From positions 868,001 to 932,000 of the forward strand of contig NZ_CP009438.1 in NCBI RefSeq assembly GCF_000761215.1: a DNA stretch of 64,000 bases, given 5' to 3'. Numbering within the stretch: the first letter of the stretch is position 1; each line of letters opens with the position of its first letter. Below the pieces are notes generated by a model, which did no database searches, was not told the origin of the DNA, and worked only from the letters and a program-made list of their open reading frames with translations. This document shows positions 17,416-25,464 of this stretch, piece after piece. The position numbers and the translations under genes were made by a program. The stretch is from Streptomyces glaucescens (GTDB taxonomy: Bacteria; Actinomycetota; Actinomycetes; Streptomycetales; Streptomycetaceae).

Positions 17416-18210
17416 TCAGCCGTGGACCAGTCCCACGGAGTGGGCGAGCCGGGCCACGGCGTGCCGGAAGAACGGCTCGCGGTCCTCGACGATCCGGTTG
17501 AACTGGCCGAACACCTCGAACCCCACGAGCCCGTACAGCTCGGCCCACGCCGCGACGAGCACGGCCACCACCTCGGGCGGCAGGTCGGGGGCGACGTCCG
17601 CCGCCAGGCGCTCGGCCTCGGTGCGCAGCTCGGCGGGCAGCGGCGTCTTGGCCACGCCCCTGCCGCGGTGGGCGTCGCGCACGATCCGGATGAGCAGGAG
17701 ACCGACGCGGGCCGCGGGCGGGACCGTGGTCCGCGGGGCGGTGTAGCCGGGCACGGGCGAGCCGTAGATCAGGGCGTACTCGTGGGGGTGGGCCAGGGCC
17801 CAGCCGCGCACCGCCTCGCAGACGGCGGTCCAGCGCCGTACGGGCCCGGCGTCGGCGACCGCGTCGTGCGCGGTCTCGGCGGCCTCGCCGAGGGAGTCGT
17901 AGGCGTCGATGATGAGCGCGGTCAGCAGGTCGTCCCGGCTGGGGAAGTAGCGGTAGAGCGCGGAGGAGACCATGCCCAGCTCGCGGGCGACCGCGCGCAG
18001 GGACAGCTTGGCGGCGCCGTCGACCGCGAGCTGGCGGCGGGCCTCCTCCTTGATGGCCTCCGTGACTTCCCTACGGGCGCGGGCACGGGCGCCACGCGGG
18101 GTGCTGGAGGTGCCTGCGGTGCTTTGGGTGCCTGTCGGGCTGCTGGTACCTGTGGTGCCCGGCCCCCGGGTGTCGTTGATGCCGGGGGTGTCCTGAGTGC
18201 TGTCGCTCAT
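17416..18210 (-). CDS. TetR/AcrR-family transcriptional regulator
   Basis: 264 residues. A Gly/Ser/Thr-rich N-terminal tail of about 45 residues precedes the HTH (AAKLSLRAVARELGMVSSALYRYFPSRDDLLTALI). The C-terminal domain has a TetR_C_13-like pattern (RGWALAHPHEYALIYGSPVPGY). ATG 18210 has an AAGACT box 6 nt upstream and no ribosome site, so it may be leaderless. It is divergent from a nitroreductase, and the 185 bp between them is filled with a series of dyad sites, which are the obvious operators. Confidence 0.92.
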   Translation of the reverse strand: MSDSTQDTPGINDTRGPGTTGTSSPTGTQSTAGTSSTPRGARARARREVTEAIKEEARRQLAVDGAAKLSLRAVARELGMVSSALYRYFPSRDDLLTALIIDAYDSLGEAAETAHDAVADAGPVRRWTAVCEAVRGWALAHPHEYALIYGSPVPGYTAPRTTVPPAARVGLLLIRIVRDAHRGRGVAKTPLPAELRTEAERLAADVAPDLPPEVVAVLVAAWAELYGLVGFEVFGQFNRIVEDREPFFRHAVARLAHSVGLVHG

Positions 18211-18231
18211 GGGATGAGTCTTCCATGATGC

Positions 18232-18373
18232 AGAGCAGTGCACACAAACGAGAGCACCGCTCTTGCTTTGGCGCGGCGCTCTCGTGCACACTGCTCTCAA
18301 GCGAGAGCAGTGCTCACAAAGGAGAGCAATGCTCAGCCGCCAGTGCGACGCTCACGCTTGAGAGCACCGCTCA
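18232..18373. promoter_or_regulatory. Array of eight 13-bp dyad sites, TetR operator array
   Basis: Sites of the form AGAGC-N3-GCTCW start at 18232, 18251, 18270, 18285, 18304, 18323, 18342 and 18361. The spacings are 19, 19, 15, 19, 19, 19 and 19. The second (AGAGC-ACC-GCTCT) is a perfect dyad; sites 5, 6 and 8 keep AGAGC and GCTCA; sites 1, 3, 4 and 7 keep one good half. Linkers are also alike (CAAACG, CAAGCG, CAAAGG), so the array grew by tandem duplication of a 19-bp unit. It fills the gap between the TetR gene and the nitroreductase and covers both promoters. Confidence 0.8.
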
Positions 18374-18394
18374 CCGACCTCAGGGAGAACCGCC

Positions 18395-18859
18395 ATGTCC
18401 GCCCACGTCCGCAAGCCCGGCTGGCTCACCGTCAACGTCGTCAACCGCGCCGTCGCCTGGCTGACCCGCCGCGGCATCAGCGTCTGGGGCTCCCGCGTCC
18501 TCGCGGTCCGCGGCCGCAAGAGCGGTCAGTGGCGGACCACGCCGGTGAACCTGCTGACCGTCGACGGACGGCACTATCTCGTCGCCCCGCGCGGCCACGT
18601 CCAGTGGACGCACAACATGCGCGCGGCCGGCGGCGGCGAGCTGCGGCTCGGCACGAGAGCCGACGTCTTCACCGCGGCCGAGGTCGCCGACGACGACAAG
18701 CCGCCACTGCTGCGCGCCTACCTCAAGCGGTGGAAGGCCGAGGTGGGTGTCTTCTTCAACGGTGTCGGCCCCGACTCCTCCGACGCCGAACTGCGTCGCA
18801 TCGCCCCCGACCACCCCGTCTTCCGCGTGGAGATCACCCCGGCCTCGACCGCCGGCTGA
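18395..18859 (+). CDS. Deazaflavin (F420)-dependent nitroreductase family protein
   Basis: 154 residues, the size of the Ddn-like family. VLAVRGRKSGQWRTTPVNLL is the conserved strand-turn that holds the cofactor phosphate, followed by YLVAPRGHVQWTHNMRAAGG, the usual family core. Members reduce nitro compounds, quinones or unsaturated ketones with F420H2. CAGGGAGAA precedes the ATG at 18395. The upstream operator array suggests strong substrate-dependent induction by the divergent TetR. Confidence 0.88.
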   Translation: MSAHVRKPGWLTVNVVNRAVAWLTRRGISVWGSRVLAVRGRKSGQWRTTPVNLLTVDGRHYLVAPRGHVQWTHNMRAAGGGELRLGTRADVFTAAEVADDDKPPLLRAYLKRWKAEVGVFFNGVGPDSSDAELRRIAPDHPVFRVEITPASTAG

Positions 18860-19025
18860 GCCGCGCCGGGCGGACCGGACTCAGACCGGCTCACCGCCCC
18901 GAGGACGGCTCACCGGCCTTGGGAACGCCACGGCCACGGCACGGCCCGACCGGCCTCAGGCCTCCCCGTGCGCGGCCGTACGCGCCTCACGGCCCCACCA
19001 GCCCGAGCGGCCCACCGACCCGACC

Positions 19026-19121
19026 GGCCCACCAGCCGGACCGGCCCACCGGCCCACCAGCCGGACCGGCCCACCGGCCCACCAGCCGGCCCGGCCCACC
19101 GGCCCACCAGCCGGCCCGGCC
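19026..19121 (+). repeat. 25-bp tandem repeat, about 3.8 copies
   Basis: The unit is GGCCCACCAGCCGGMCC followed by GGCCCACC, at 19026-19050, 19051-19075, 19076-19100 and 19101-19121 (partial). Each unit itself contains GGCCCACC twice. It sits between the ends of the convergent nitroreductase and reductase genes; the region 18860-19142 otherwise holds no gene. Confidence 0.85.
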
Positions 19122-19142
19122 GAGTCAACCCGCCCTGGCCGG

Positions 19143-20420
19143 TCATCCGGCCTGCCCCGCCTCCCCTGCCTCACGCGGGCCGGCCCCCTCGCCGGCCCCG
19201 TCCCCGGCCGCGGACCGGCGGTCCAGCGCCGCCAGCGCGCGCTGGGCGATGGGCCGGGTCCGGACGATCTCGCCGAGGGACGTCGAGCCGCGGGTGATGT
19301 CCATGAAGGCCCGCCAGGCCGGCCGGAGGCCGGTCAGCGCCGCGTGGAACAGTCCGGGCCGCCGTTCGAAGACCTGGAGCAGCCGCCTGCCGACGGCCAT
19401 CTCCACGCCCAGCCCCGCCTTGACGGCGAACGCGTAGTTGAGGGCCTGGCGGCGGGCGTCCACCGCGTCGTGCGCCTCGGCGATGCGTACGGCCCACTCC
19501 CCCGCGAGCCGTCCGGAGCGCAGGGCGAACGAGATGCCCTCCCGGGTCCACGGCTCCAGCAGTCCCGCCGCGTCCCCGCACACCAGCACCCGTCCGCGCG
19601 AGAGCGGCGAATCGTCGGCACGGCAGCGGGTGAGGTGCCCGGAGGAGATGGCCGGTTCGAAACCGGCGAGGCCGAGCCGCCCGATGAAGTCCTCCAGGTA
19701 CCGCTTGGTGGCGGCGCCCTCGCCGCGCGCCGAGATCACGCCGACGGTGAGGGTGTCGCCCTTGGGGAACACCCACCCGTAACTGCCGGGAATGGGGCCC
19801 CAGTCGATGAGGACGCGCCCCTTCCAGTCCTCGGCGACGGTCTCCGGCACCGGGATCTCCGCCTCCAGCCCGAGGTCCACCTGCCCGAGCTTGACGCCGA
19901 CGTGCGCCCCTATGCGGCTCGCGCTGCCGTCCGCGCCGACCACGGCCCGCGCCAGCAGCGTCTCGCCGCCCTGGAGCACGACGGCGACGGTGCGCCGGTC
20001 CGGGACCGACGAGCCGTGCTGCTCGACCCGCTGCACGGTCGCTCCGGTGCGCAGCTCGGCGCCCGCCTTCTGCGCGTGCTCGACGAGTCGCTGGTCGAAC
20101 TCGGGACGGTTGATGAGCCCGAAGAGCATCTGCCGGGAGCGCCGGGTGCGGGTGAAGCGCCCGTTGTGGGAGAACGTCACCGCGTGCACGCGGTCCTTGA
20201 ACGGCAGCTCGAAGCCGGGCGGGAGCGCGTCGCGCGAGGGGCCGATGATGCCGCCGCCGCAGGTCTTGTAGCGGGGCAGCTCCGCCTTCTCCAGCAGCAG
20301 CACGCGCCGCCCCGCGACCGCCGCCGCGTAGGCGGCCGAGGCCCCCGCGGGTCCCGCGCCCACCACGACGACGTCCCACACCTGCCGGACGTCGTCCGCC
20401 GAAGAGTTCTCGCTGCTCAC
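19143..20420 (-). CDS. Geranylgeranyl reductase family FAD-dependent oxidoreductase
   Basis: 425 residues. The FAD dinucleotide fold is at the start (WDVVVVGAGPAGASAAYAAAVAGRRVLLLEKAELPRYKTCGGG, where PRYKTCGGG is the family signature), with a second FAD motif in VLVCGDAAGLLEPWTREGISFAL. Members reduce isoprenoid double bonds (menaquinone side chains, lipids) or act as monooxygenase-like enzymes. The C-terminus is a low-complexity Gly/Ala tail (DGAGEGAGPREAGEAGQAG). GTG 20420 is the likely start; the ribosome site is poor. The substrate is not visible. Confidence 0.88.
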   Translation of the reverse strand: MSSENSSADDVRQVWDVVVVGAGPAGASAAYAAAVAGRRVLLLEKAELPRYKTCGGGIIGPSRDALPPGFELPFKDRVHAVTFSHNGRFTRTRRSRQMLFGLINRPEFDQRLVEHAQKAGAELRTGATVQRVEQHGSSVPDRRTVAVVLQGGETLLARAVVGADGSASRIGAHVGVKLGQVDLGLEAEIPVPETVAEDWKGRVLIDWGPIPGSYGWVFPKGDTLTVGVISARGEGAATKRYLEDFIGRLGLAGFEPAISSGHLTRCRADDSPLSRGRVLVCGDAAGLLEPWTREGISFALRSGRLAGEWAVRIAEAHDAVDARRQALNYAFAVKAGLGVEMAVGRRLLQVFERRPGLFHAALTGLRPAWRAFMDITRGSTSLGEIVRTRPIAQRALAALDRRSAAGDGAGEGAGPREAGEAGQAG

Positions 20421-20590
20421 GATGGTCTACTGCTCCCGCTCCTGCCGGCTGCCGCTCCCCCGGCTCTCGGCTCGTCGAGCTGGGGGAACCCCATGTCCCC
20501 CGCATCCTACGGCGAAGATCGCGGCGGACCGCTGTGGGAGGATCGACGGTATTCGCACCGTACAACGTCGCACCCACAAGGAGCGTGCCC

Positions 20591-21946
20591 ATGTCGTCGA
20601 ATCCGGTCGCCGAGACCGTCGCCTCGCTGATGCCCAGGGCGAAGGCGGAGCTCACCGAGCTGGTGGCCTTCAAGTCGGTGGCGGACTTCGACCAGTTCCC
20701 GAAGAGCGAGAGCGAGGGGGCGGCCCGCTGGGTCGCCGACGCGCTCACCGCCGAGGGCTTCCAGGACGTGGCCCTGCTCGACACCCCGGACGGCACCCAG
20801 TCGGTGTACGGCTACCTGCCCGGCCCCGAAGGTGCCAGGACGGTCCTGCTGTACGCCCACTACGACGTCCAGCCGCCGCTCGACGAGTCGGCGTGGACCA
20901 CCCCGCCGTTCGAGCTGACGGAGCGGGACGGCCGCTGGTACGGCCGGGGCGCCGCCGACTGCAAGGGCGGCGTGATCATGCACCTGCTGGCGCTGCGCGC
21001 GCTGAAGGCGAACGGTGGCATACCCGTGCACGTGAAGGTGATCGCCGAGGGCTCCGAGGAGATGGGCACGGGCGGACTGGAGCGGTACGCCGAGGCGCAC
21101 CCGGAGCTGCTGGCGGCGGACACCATCGTCATCGGCGACGCGGGCAACTTCCGCGTGGGCCTGCCGACGGTGACCACCACGCTGCGGGGGATGACCCTGG
21201 TCCGCGTCCGGATCGACACCCTCGCGGGCAACCTGCACTCGGGGCAGTTCGGCGGTGCCGCACCGGACGCGCTGGCCGCGCTGATCCGCGTCCTGGACTC
21301 GCTGCGCGCCGAGGACGGGTCGACGACGGTGGACGGGCTGGCCGGTGCGGCGGCGTGGAACGGTCTGCAGTACGAGGAGGAGCAGTTCCGCAAGGACGCC
21401 CGGGTGCTGGACGGTGTGGAGCTGATCGGCTCGGGCACGGTCGCCGACCGGATCTGGGCGCGGCCCGCGGTGACCGTGCTGGGCATCGACTGCCCGCCGG
21501 TGGTCGGCGCCACCCCGTCGGTGCAGGCGAGCGCCCGGGCGCTGGTGAGCCTGAGGGTGCCGCCGGGCGTGGACGCCGCCGAGGCGACCAAGCTGCTCCA
21601 GGCGCACCTGGAGGCGCACACGCCGTGGGGCGCGCGGGTGAGCACGGAGCAGATCGGCCAGGGCCAGGCGTTCCGGGCCGACACCAGCAGCCCCGCGTAC
21701 CAGGCGATGGCCGACGCGATGGCGGTGGCGTACCCGGGTGAGGAGATGCAGTACGCCGGGCAGGGCGGCTCGATCCCGCTGTGCAACACCCTCGCGGCAC
21801 TCTACCCGCGCGCGGAGATCCTGCTGATCGGCCTGAGCGAGCCGGAGGCGCAGATCCACGCGGTGAACGAGAGCGTGTCGCCCGAGGAGCTGGAGCGGCT
21901 GTCGGTGGCGGAGGCGCTGTTCCTGCGCAACTACGCGGCGAGCTGA
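20591..21946 (+). CDS. M20-family dipeptidase/metallopeptidase
   Basis: 451 residues, cytosolic. Zinc-site motifs of M20 are clear: TVLLYAHYDVQPP (first His and Asp), WYGRGAADCKGG (bridging Asp), VIAEGSEEMGTGG (catalytic Glu and ligand), and a late His in EAQIHAVNESV. A dimerisation insert lies between about residues 200 and 320. Such proteins cleave dipeptides or act on acylated amino acids. The ATG at 20591 follows AAGGAGC. It is divergent from the reductase gene. Confidence 0.92.
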   Translation: MSSNPVAETVASLMPRAKAELTELVAFKSVADFDQFPKSESEGAARWVADALTAEGFQDVALLDTPDGTQSVYGYLPGPEGARTVLLYAHYDVQPPLDESAWTTPPFELTERDGRWYGRGAADCKGGVIMHLLALRALKANGGIPVHVKVIAEGSEEMGTGGLERYAEAHPELLAADTIVIGDAGNFRVGLPTVTTTLRGMTLVRVRIDTLAGNLHSGQFGGAAPDALAALIRVLDSLRAEDGSTTVDGLAGAAAWNGLQYEEEQFRKDARVLDGVELIGSGTVADRIWARPAVTVLGIDCPPVVGATPSVQASARALVSLRVPPGVDAAEATKLLQAHLEAHTPWGARVSTEQIGQGQAFRADTSSPAYQAMADAMAVAYPGEEMQYAGQGGSIPLCNTLAALYPRAEILLIGLSEPEAQIHAVNESVSPEELERLSVAEALFLRNYAAS

Positions 21947-21972
21947 GCCGGGTCGTCGCTCTGCCCACAGCC

Positions 21973-22003
21973 GAGGGCCCTCGCCTGCCGGGCGGGGGCC
22001 CTC
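21973..22003 (+). terminator. Hairpin terminator after the M20 peptidase
   Basis: GAGGGCCC (21973-21980) pairs with GGGCCCTC (21996-22003), extended inward by CGCC/GGCG with a G-T pair, about 13 bp with loop TGCCG. No T-run follows; instead a TACGGT box (22005-22010) starts 2 bp later. Confidence 0.65.
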
Positions 22004-22016
22004 CTACGGTCCTGTC

Positions 22017-22724
22017 ATGGACGTCATCGAGCTGCTCCCCCGCCTGCGTCTGCTGCGTTTCCCGGTCGGCCAGGCCTGTCTCTGGCGCGACGGTGACGAG
22101 CTGACCCTGATCGACGCCGGTGCCGGCGGCTGCGGCGCCGTGCTCGCCGAGGTGACCGTCGCACTCGGCCGGGCCCCGCGGGACGTACGGCGGATCGTGC
22201 TCACGCACTTCCACGAGGACCATGTGGGCGGGGCGGGCGAGTTCGCCGCGCTGAGCGGCGCGGAGGTGTACGCGCACCGGCTGGACGCGCCCTTCGTGCG
22301 GGGCGAACTCCCGGGCCCGCCGCCGGTGTACGAGGACTGGGAGCCCCCGGTCCACGCCGCGGCGCTGCGGCTGCTGCCGCCCGACGGCTTCCCGCGTCCG
22401 GCGCGGCTCACGGAGGTGTCCGACGGCGATGTCCTCGGCTTCGGCGGAGGGGCGCGGGTCGTCCACGCGCCGGGCCACACGGACGGCAGCATCGCGCTGC
22501 ACCTTCCCGAGCACGGTGTGCTGTTCACCGGGGACGCGGTGGCGGCGTCCCCGGTGGACGGCTCGGTCATGATGGGCGCGCTGAACCTGGACCGGGCGCG
22601 GACCCTCGCGTCCTTCCGGCGGCTGGCCGCGCTGGACACGGACGTGGCCTGCTTCGGACACGGTGACCCGGTGCTCGGCGGGGCCGGTGAGGCCCTCAGG
22701 AAGGCGGCGGCGGCCTACGCCTAG
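22017..22724 (+). CDS. MBL-fold metallo-hydrolase
   Basis: 235 residues. THFHEDHVGG is the HxHxDH metal motif, with VHAPGHTDGSIALHLPEHGVLFTGDAV giving the third His and the bridging Asp, and FGHGDPVLGG the last His. Members hydrolyse thioesters, lactones or related compounds with two metal ions. A -10 TACGGT (22005-22010) is 6 nt before the ATG at 22017, with no clear -35 and no ribosome site, so the mRNA may be leaderless. Its stop codon overlaps that of the opposite gene in a CTAG palindrome (22721-22724). Confidence 0.88.
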   Translation: MDVIELLPRLRLLRFPVGQACLWRDGDELTLIDAGAGGCGAVLAEVTVALGRAPRDVRRIVLTHFHEDHVGGAGEFAALSGAEVYAHRLDAPFVRGELPGPPPVYEDWEPPVHAAALRLLPPDGFPRPARLTEVSDGDVLGFGGGARVVHAPGHTDGSIALHLPEHGVLFTGDAVAASPVDGSVMMGALNLDRARTLASFRRLAALDTDVACFGHGDPVLGGAGEALRKAAAAYA

Positions 22725-23827
22725 GGGGTGTCCGTGCGGGGCGGGCGATGTGCTCCGGGCACGTCCCGGTCCTCGCCCAGGCGGTCGCCGACGGGGGTGC
22801 CGGCCTCCAGGTACACGGCCGCCCCGCGTTCACGGGCGCGCAGGGCCCAGCGCAGCCGTGCGTAGCGCACGGGTGGCAGCAGGTCGGCGGCCTCCTCCTC
22901 GGTGACGAAGCGCCAGGCGCGCAGTTCGGGTCCGGGCAGCAGGACCCGGCCGGTGTCGGCGGAGTCGAGCCGGCCGCCGTCGAAGAGCAGCCGCAGTCCG
23001 CCGTAGCCGGGCGGTGCGGGCGGTTCCCAGTCGGCGACGAGCAGCCGCGGTTCGTCCGCCAGGTGGATGCCGGTCTCCTCGGCGACCTCGCGGATCCCGG
23101 CCCGGGCGGGCGCCTCGCCGGGTTCCACCACGCCGCCGGGGAACTCCCAGCCGGGCTTGTAGGTGGGGTCGACGAGCAGCACCCGGTCGCGTTCGTCGAA
23201 GAGCAGCACTCCGGCGGCCAGTGTCTCCGCGGTGGGTTCGGGGGTCTGCACGATGTCGCAGACGGGGACGGCGCCCGAGGTGACGGCGTCCGCTATGCGC
23301 GCGGCGGTCTGGCGGGGGGTGAGGGCTCCGTTGTCGACGAGGTGGGCGTCGGCGGCGAGCCAGGCTTCGAGTGCGGTCCGGTAGGGCTCGATGTGGTCGT
23401 AGGACCACTGCCGGATCCGCATGTCGCCGTCGGGGAGGTCCGGGGGGACCTCGCGGGCGGCTATGCGCTCGCGCAGTATCGTTTCGGCCGGGGCGAGCAG
23501 CACGTGGTGGACGGGGATGCGGCGGGCGGCCAGCCCGCCGAAGATCTCGTCGCGGTACTCCTGCCGGAGCAGGGTCATGGGCACCACCAGGGTCCCGCCG
23601 AGTTCGGCGAGCATCGCGGCCGCGGTGTCGATCACGAGCCGGCGCCAGATCGGCAGGTCCTGGTAGTCGCCGACCTCGGCGAGGCGTTTGGCCGGCAGCA
23701 GGAGCGGAAGTCCGCCGCCGATGACCTCGGGGTCGAAGAGCGTGCTGTTCGGGATCAGTTCGATCAGTTCCCGTGCGGTCGTGGTCTTCCCCGCACCGAA
23801 CGCGCCGTTGATCCAGACGACGGTCAC
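22721..23827 (-). CDS. P-loop kinase-like ATPase fused to a NUDIX hydrolase
   Basis: 368 residues with two domains. Residues 1-190 are a P-loop domain starting WINGAFGAGKTTTARELIELI (Walker A) with LFDPEVIGGGL, typical of the AAA/zeta-toxin-like nucleotide kinases. From about residue 200 is a NUDIX domain with the Nudix box GGVVEPGEAPARAGIREVAEETGI (residues in order, all five key positions present). The combination suggests joint phosphorylation and pyrophosphate cleavage of nucleotides or antibiotics, but no substrate is known. GTG 23827 has AGAGGGGGA upstream; a longer frame exists but lacks such a site. Confidence 0.88.
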   Translation of the reverse strand: MTVVWINGAFGAGKTTTARELIELIPNSTLFDPEVIGGGLPLLLPAKRLAEVGDYQDLPIWRRLVIDTAAAMLAELGGTLVVPMTLLRQEYRDEIFGGLAARRIPVHHVLLAPAETILRERIAAREVPPDLPDGDMRIRQWSYDHIEPYRTALEAWLAADAHLVDNGALTPRQTAARIADAVTSGAVPVCDIVQTPEPTAETLAAGVLLFDERDRVLLVDPTYKPGWEFPGGVVEPGEAPARAGIREVAEETGIHLADEPRLLVADWEPPAPPGYGGLRLLFDGGRLDSADTGRVLLPGPELRAWRFVTEEEAADLLPPVRYARLRWALRARERGAAVYLEAGTPVGDRLGEDRDVPGAHRPPRTDTP

Positions 23828-23914
23828 GTTTCCCCCTCTTCTGTTGGCCCCCTGTGGCTTGCCCGCTCCACCCTGCCACGGAAACCAGCCCTCGTTGAGG
23901 GCGCACAAACGGAA

Positions 23915-23948
23915 GGCGCCGGTCCCCCGGGCACGGGGAGCCGGCGCC
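23915..23948 (-). terminator. Stem-loop between kinase-NUDIX and secreted peptide genes
   Basis: GGCGCCGG (23915-23922) pairs with CCGGCGCC (23941-23948); the inside TCCCC/GGGGA extends the stem with one bulge. It lies 88 bp after the stop of the small secreted protein on the minus strand, so it is the likely terminator of that transcript. Confidence 0.55.
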
Positions 23949-24035
23949 GTCCGGCGCGGGGGCGTCACGTCGATCGGGGCCGGACCAGCCCGTCGCCGAG
24001 CCCGGCGTGATCGCCGAGGGGCCCCGGGCGCTCGC

Positions 24036-24230
24036 TCAGTGCTCCTTGCCGGACGCGTGTGCGGGGCGCGTGTCCAGGCTGTTCGTGGCGATGACCGGGT
24101 CGAGGCTGCTGACGGTGTCGCCCACGTTGAGCTCGTTCAGCTGTTCCTCGAGCGCGTGCGACGGGGTGATCGCCGCGACGACGAATCCGGTGGCGAGGGA
24201 GGCGATGGCGAGCATGCTGCGCTTCTTCAT
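24036..24230 (-). CDS. Small secreted protein of unknown function
   Basis: 64 residues. A signal peptide (MKKRSMLAIASLATGFVVAA, cleavage near SHA-LEE) leaves a mature peptide of about 38 residues, ELNVGDTVSSLDPVIATNSL, with no cysteine, so it is not a chaplin. GGACGGGG precedes the ATG at 24230. Codon use and Lys-Lys start are natural for a real Streptomyces signal peptide. The gene is alone, with a stem-loop downstream. No homologous family is recognised. Confidence 0.65.
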   Translation of the reverse strand: MKKRSMLAIASLATGFVVAAITPSHALEEQLNELNVGDTVSSLDPVIATNSLDTRPAHASGKEH

Positions 24231-24301
24231 GCCCCGTCCAACTGCGAACCGGACCCGAGGTCACGGTCCGGCCGTCCGCGGGGCCCGGTGTGCCCGCCCG
24301 C

Positions 24302-25255
24302 TCACACCGCCGCCGCGGCCGGGTCCGCTCGTCGGGTGAGGGCCGCGGCGGCGGCGCCCACCAGGCCGGCGTCGGTGCCCATCCGGGCCGGGGCCACGGC
24401 GAGGTGCCGGACGAAGGAGAGGGTGGCGTAGTCGGCGAGCGCCGAACGCAGGGGCTCGAACAGCACGTCGCCCGCCTTGCCGACGCCACCGCCGACCACG
24501 GCGATGTCGATCTCGACCAGGGTCGCGGTGGCCGCGATCCCCGCGGCCAGCGCCTGGGCGGCCCGCCGGAAGGACGCCACGGCGACCGGATCGCCGGCCC
24601 GGGCCGCGGCGGCGACCGCGGCGGCGGAGGTGTCGCCGTCCGGGCCGGGACGCCAGCCGCCCTCCAGGGCGCGCCGGGCGATGTTGGGGCCGCTCGCGAT
24701 GCGCTCCACACAGCCGCGCGCGCCGCACGGGCAGGGGTCGCCGTCGAGGTCCACGCTGATGTGACCGATGTGACCGGCGTTGCCGGTGGGGCCCGGGTGC
24801 ACTCTGCCGTTCAGGACCAGCCCGCCGCCGACGCCCGTGGAGACCACCATGCACAGCGCGTTGTCGTGACCGCGCGCGGCGCCCTGCCAGTGTTCGGCGG
24901 CGGTGATCGCCACCCCGTCGCCGATCAGTTCGACCGGGAGTCCGCCCGTCGCCGCCCGCACCCGCTCGACCAGCGGGTAGCCCCGCCAGCCGGGCACGTT
25001 CACCGGGCTGACGGTGCCCGCGGAGGCGTCAACGGGGCCCGCGCTGCCGATGCCGACGGCGTCCACCCTGCGCCACGCCGGCGCGGCGGCCAGCTCGCCG
25101 AGGACGTCCGCCACGGCCCGCATGACGGTGTCGCCGTCCTCCCGGGCGGGCGTCGGGCGCTGGGCCCGCACCACGATCCGGCCGCCGCCGTCCACCAGCG
25201 CGCCTGCGATCTTGGTGCCGCCGATGTCGAGCGCGGCCACGAGGTCGGTGTGCAT
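24302..25255 (-). CDS. ROK-family sugar kinase (glucokinase type)
   Basis: 317 residues. LVAALDIGGTKIAGALVD is the ATP phosphate-binding start of the ROK family, TGVGGGLVLNG and PTGNAGHIGHI are the sugar-binding and catalytic segments, and CPCGARGCVE is the four-cysteine/histidine zinc motif. It phosphorylates glucose, N-acetylmannosamine or a similar sugar in the cytosol. It is divergent from a LacI regulator, which suggests a sugar-responsive pair with the operator at 25374-25385. Confidence 0.9.
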   Translation of the reverse strand: MHTDLVAALDIGGTKIAGALVDGGGRIVVRAQRPTPAREDGDTVMRAVADVLGELAAAPAWRRVDAVGIGSAGPVDASAGTVSPVNVPGWRGYPLVERVRAATGGLPVELIGDGVAITAAEHWQGAARGHDNALCMVVSTGVGGGLVLNGRVHPGPTGNAGHIGHISVDLDGDPCPCGARGCVERIASGPNIARRALEGGWRPGPDGDTSAAAVAAAARAGDPVAVASFRRAAQALAAGIAATATLVEIDIAVVGGGVGKAGDVLFEPLRSALADYATLSFVRHLAVAPARMGTDAGLVGAAAAALTRRADPAAAAV

Positions 25256-25373
25256 CAGAGTCGGATCTCCCCGTCAACCAGGTGTTTTCTCCCCTGCGCA
25301 GGGGAGACGGGCGGACCGGTGCCGCGGTGGGGCGCGGTACCGGAGTGTGCGATGGACAGTCTCTCCCGGCCAT

Positions 25374-25385
25374 GACAACGTTGTC
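25374..25385. promoter_or_regulatory. LacI-type operator GACAACGTTGTC
   Basis: A perfect 12-bp palindrome in the 209-bp gap between the ROK gene and the LacI gene. The AACGTT centre is the common core of operators for Streptomyces LacI proteins. A TATGCT box at 25393-25398 follows, and could be the -10 of the LacI gene (no good -35 was seen). Confidence 0.65.
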
Positions 25386-25464
25386 CAGGTTCTATGCTCG
25401 ACGCCACATCCATGCATCCCATGGACCGACGCACCCCGTGGACCACAGGACAGGACAGCGCACC

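Noticed and set aside
18232..18373. Array at 18.2-18.4 kb as an origin or iteron cluster
   Set aside because: Sites are symmetric dyads that fit a TetR dimer, with the TetR gene adjacent; no Rep gene or AT-rich part is present.
22721..22724. CTAG as a mobile-element target scar
   Set aside because: It is simply the overlap of the two convergent stop codons; no terminal repeats flank it.
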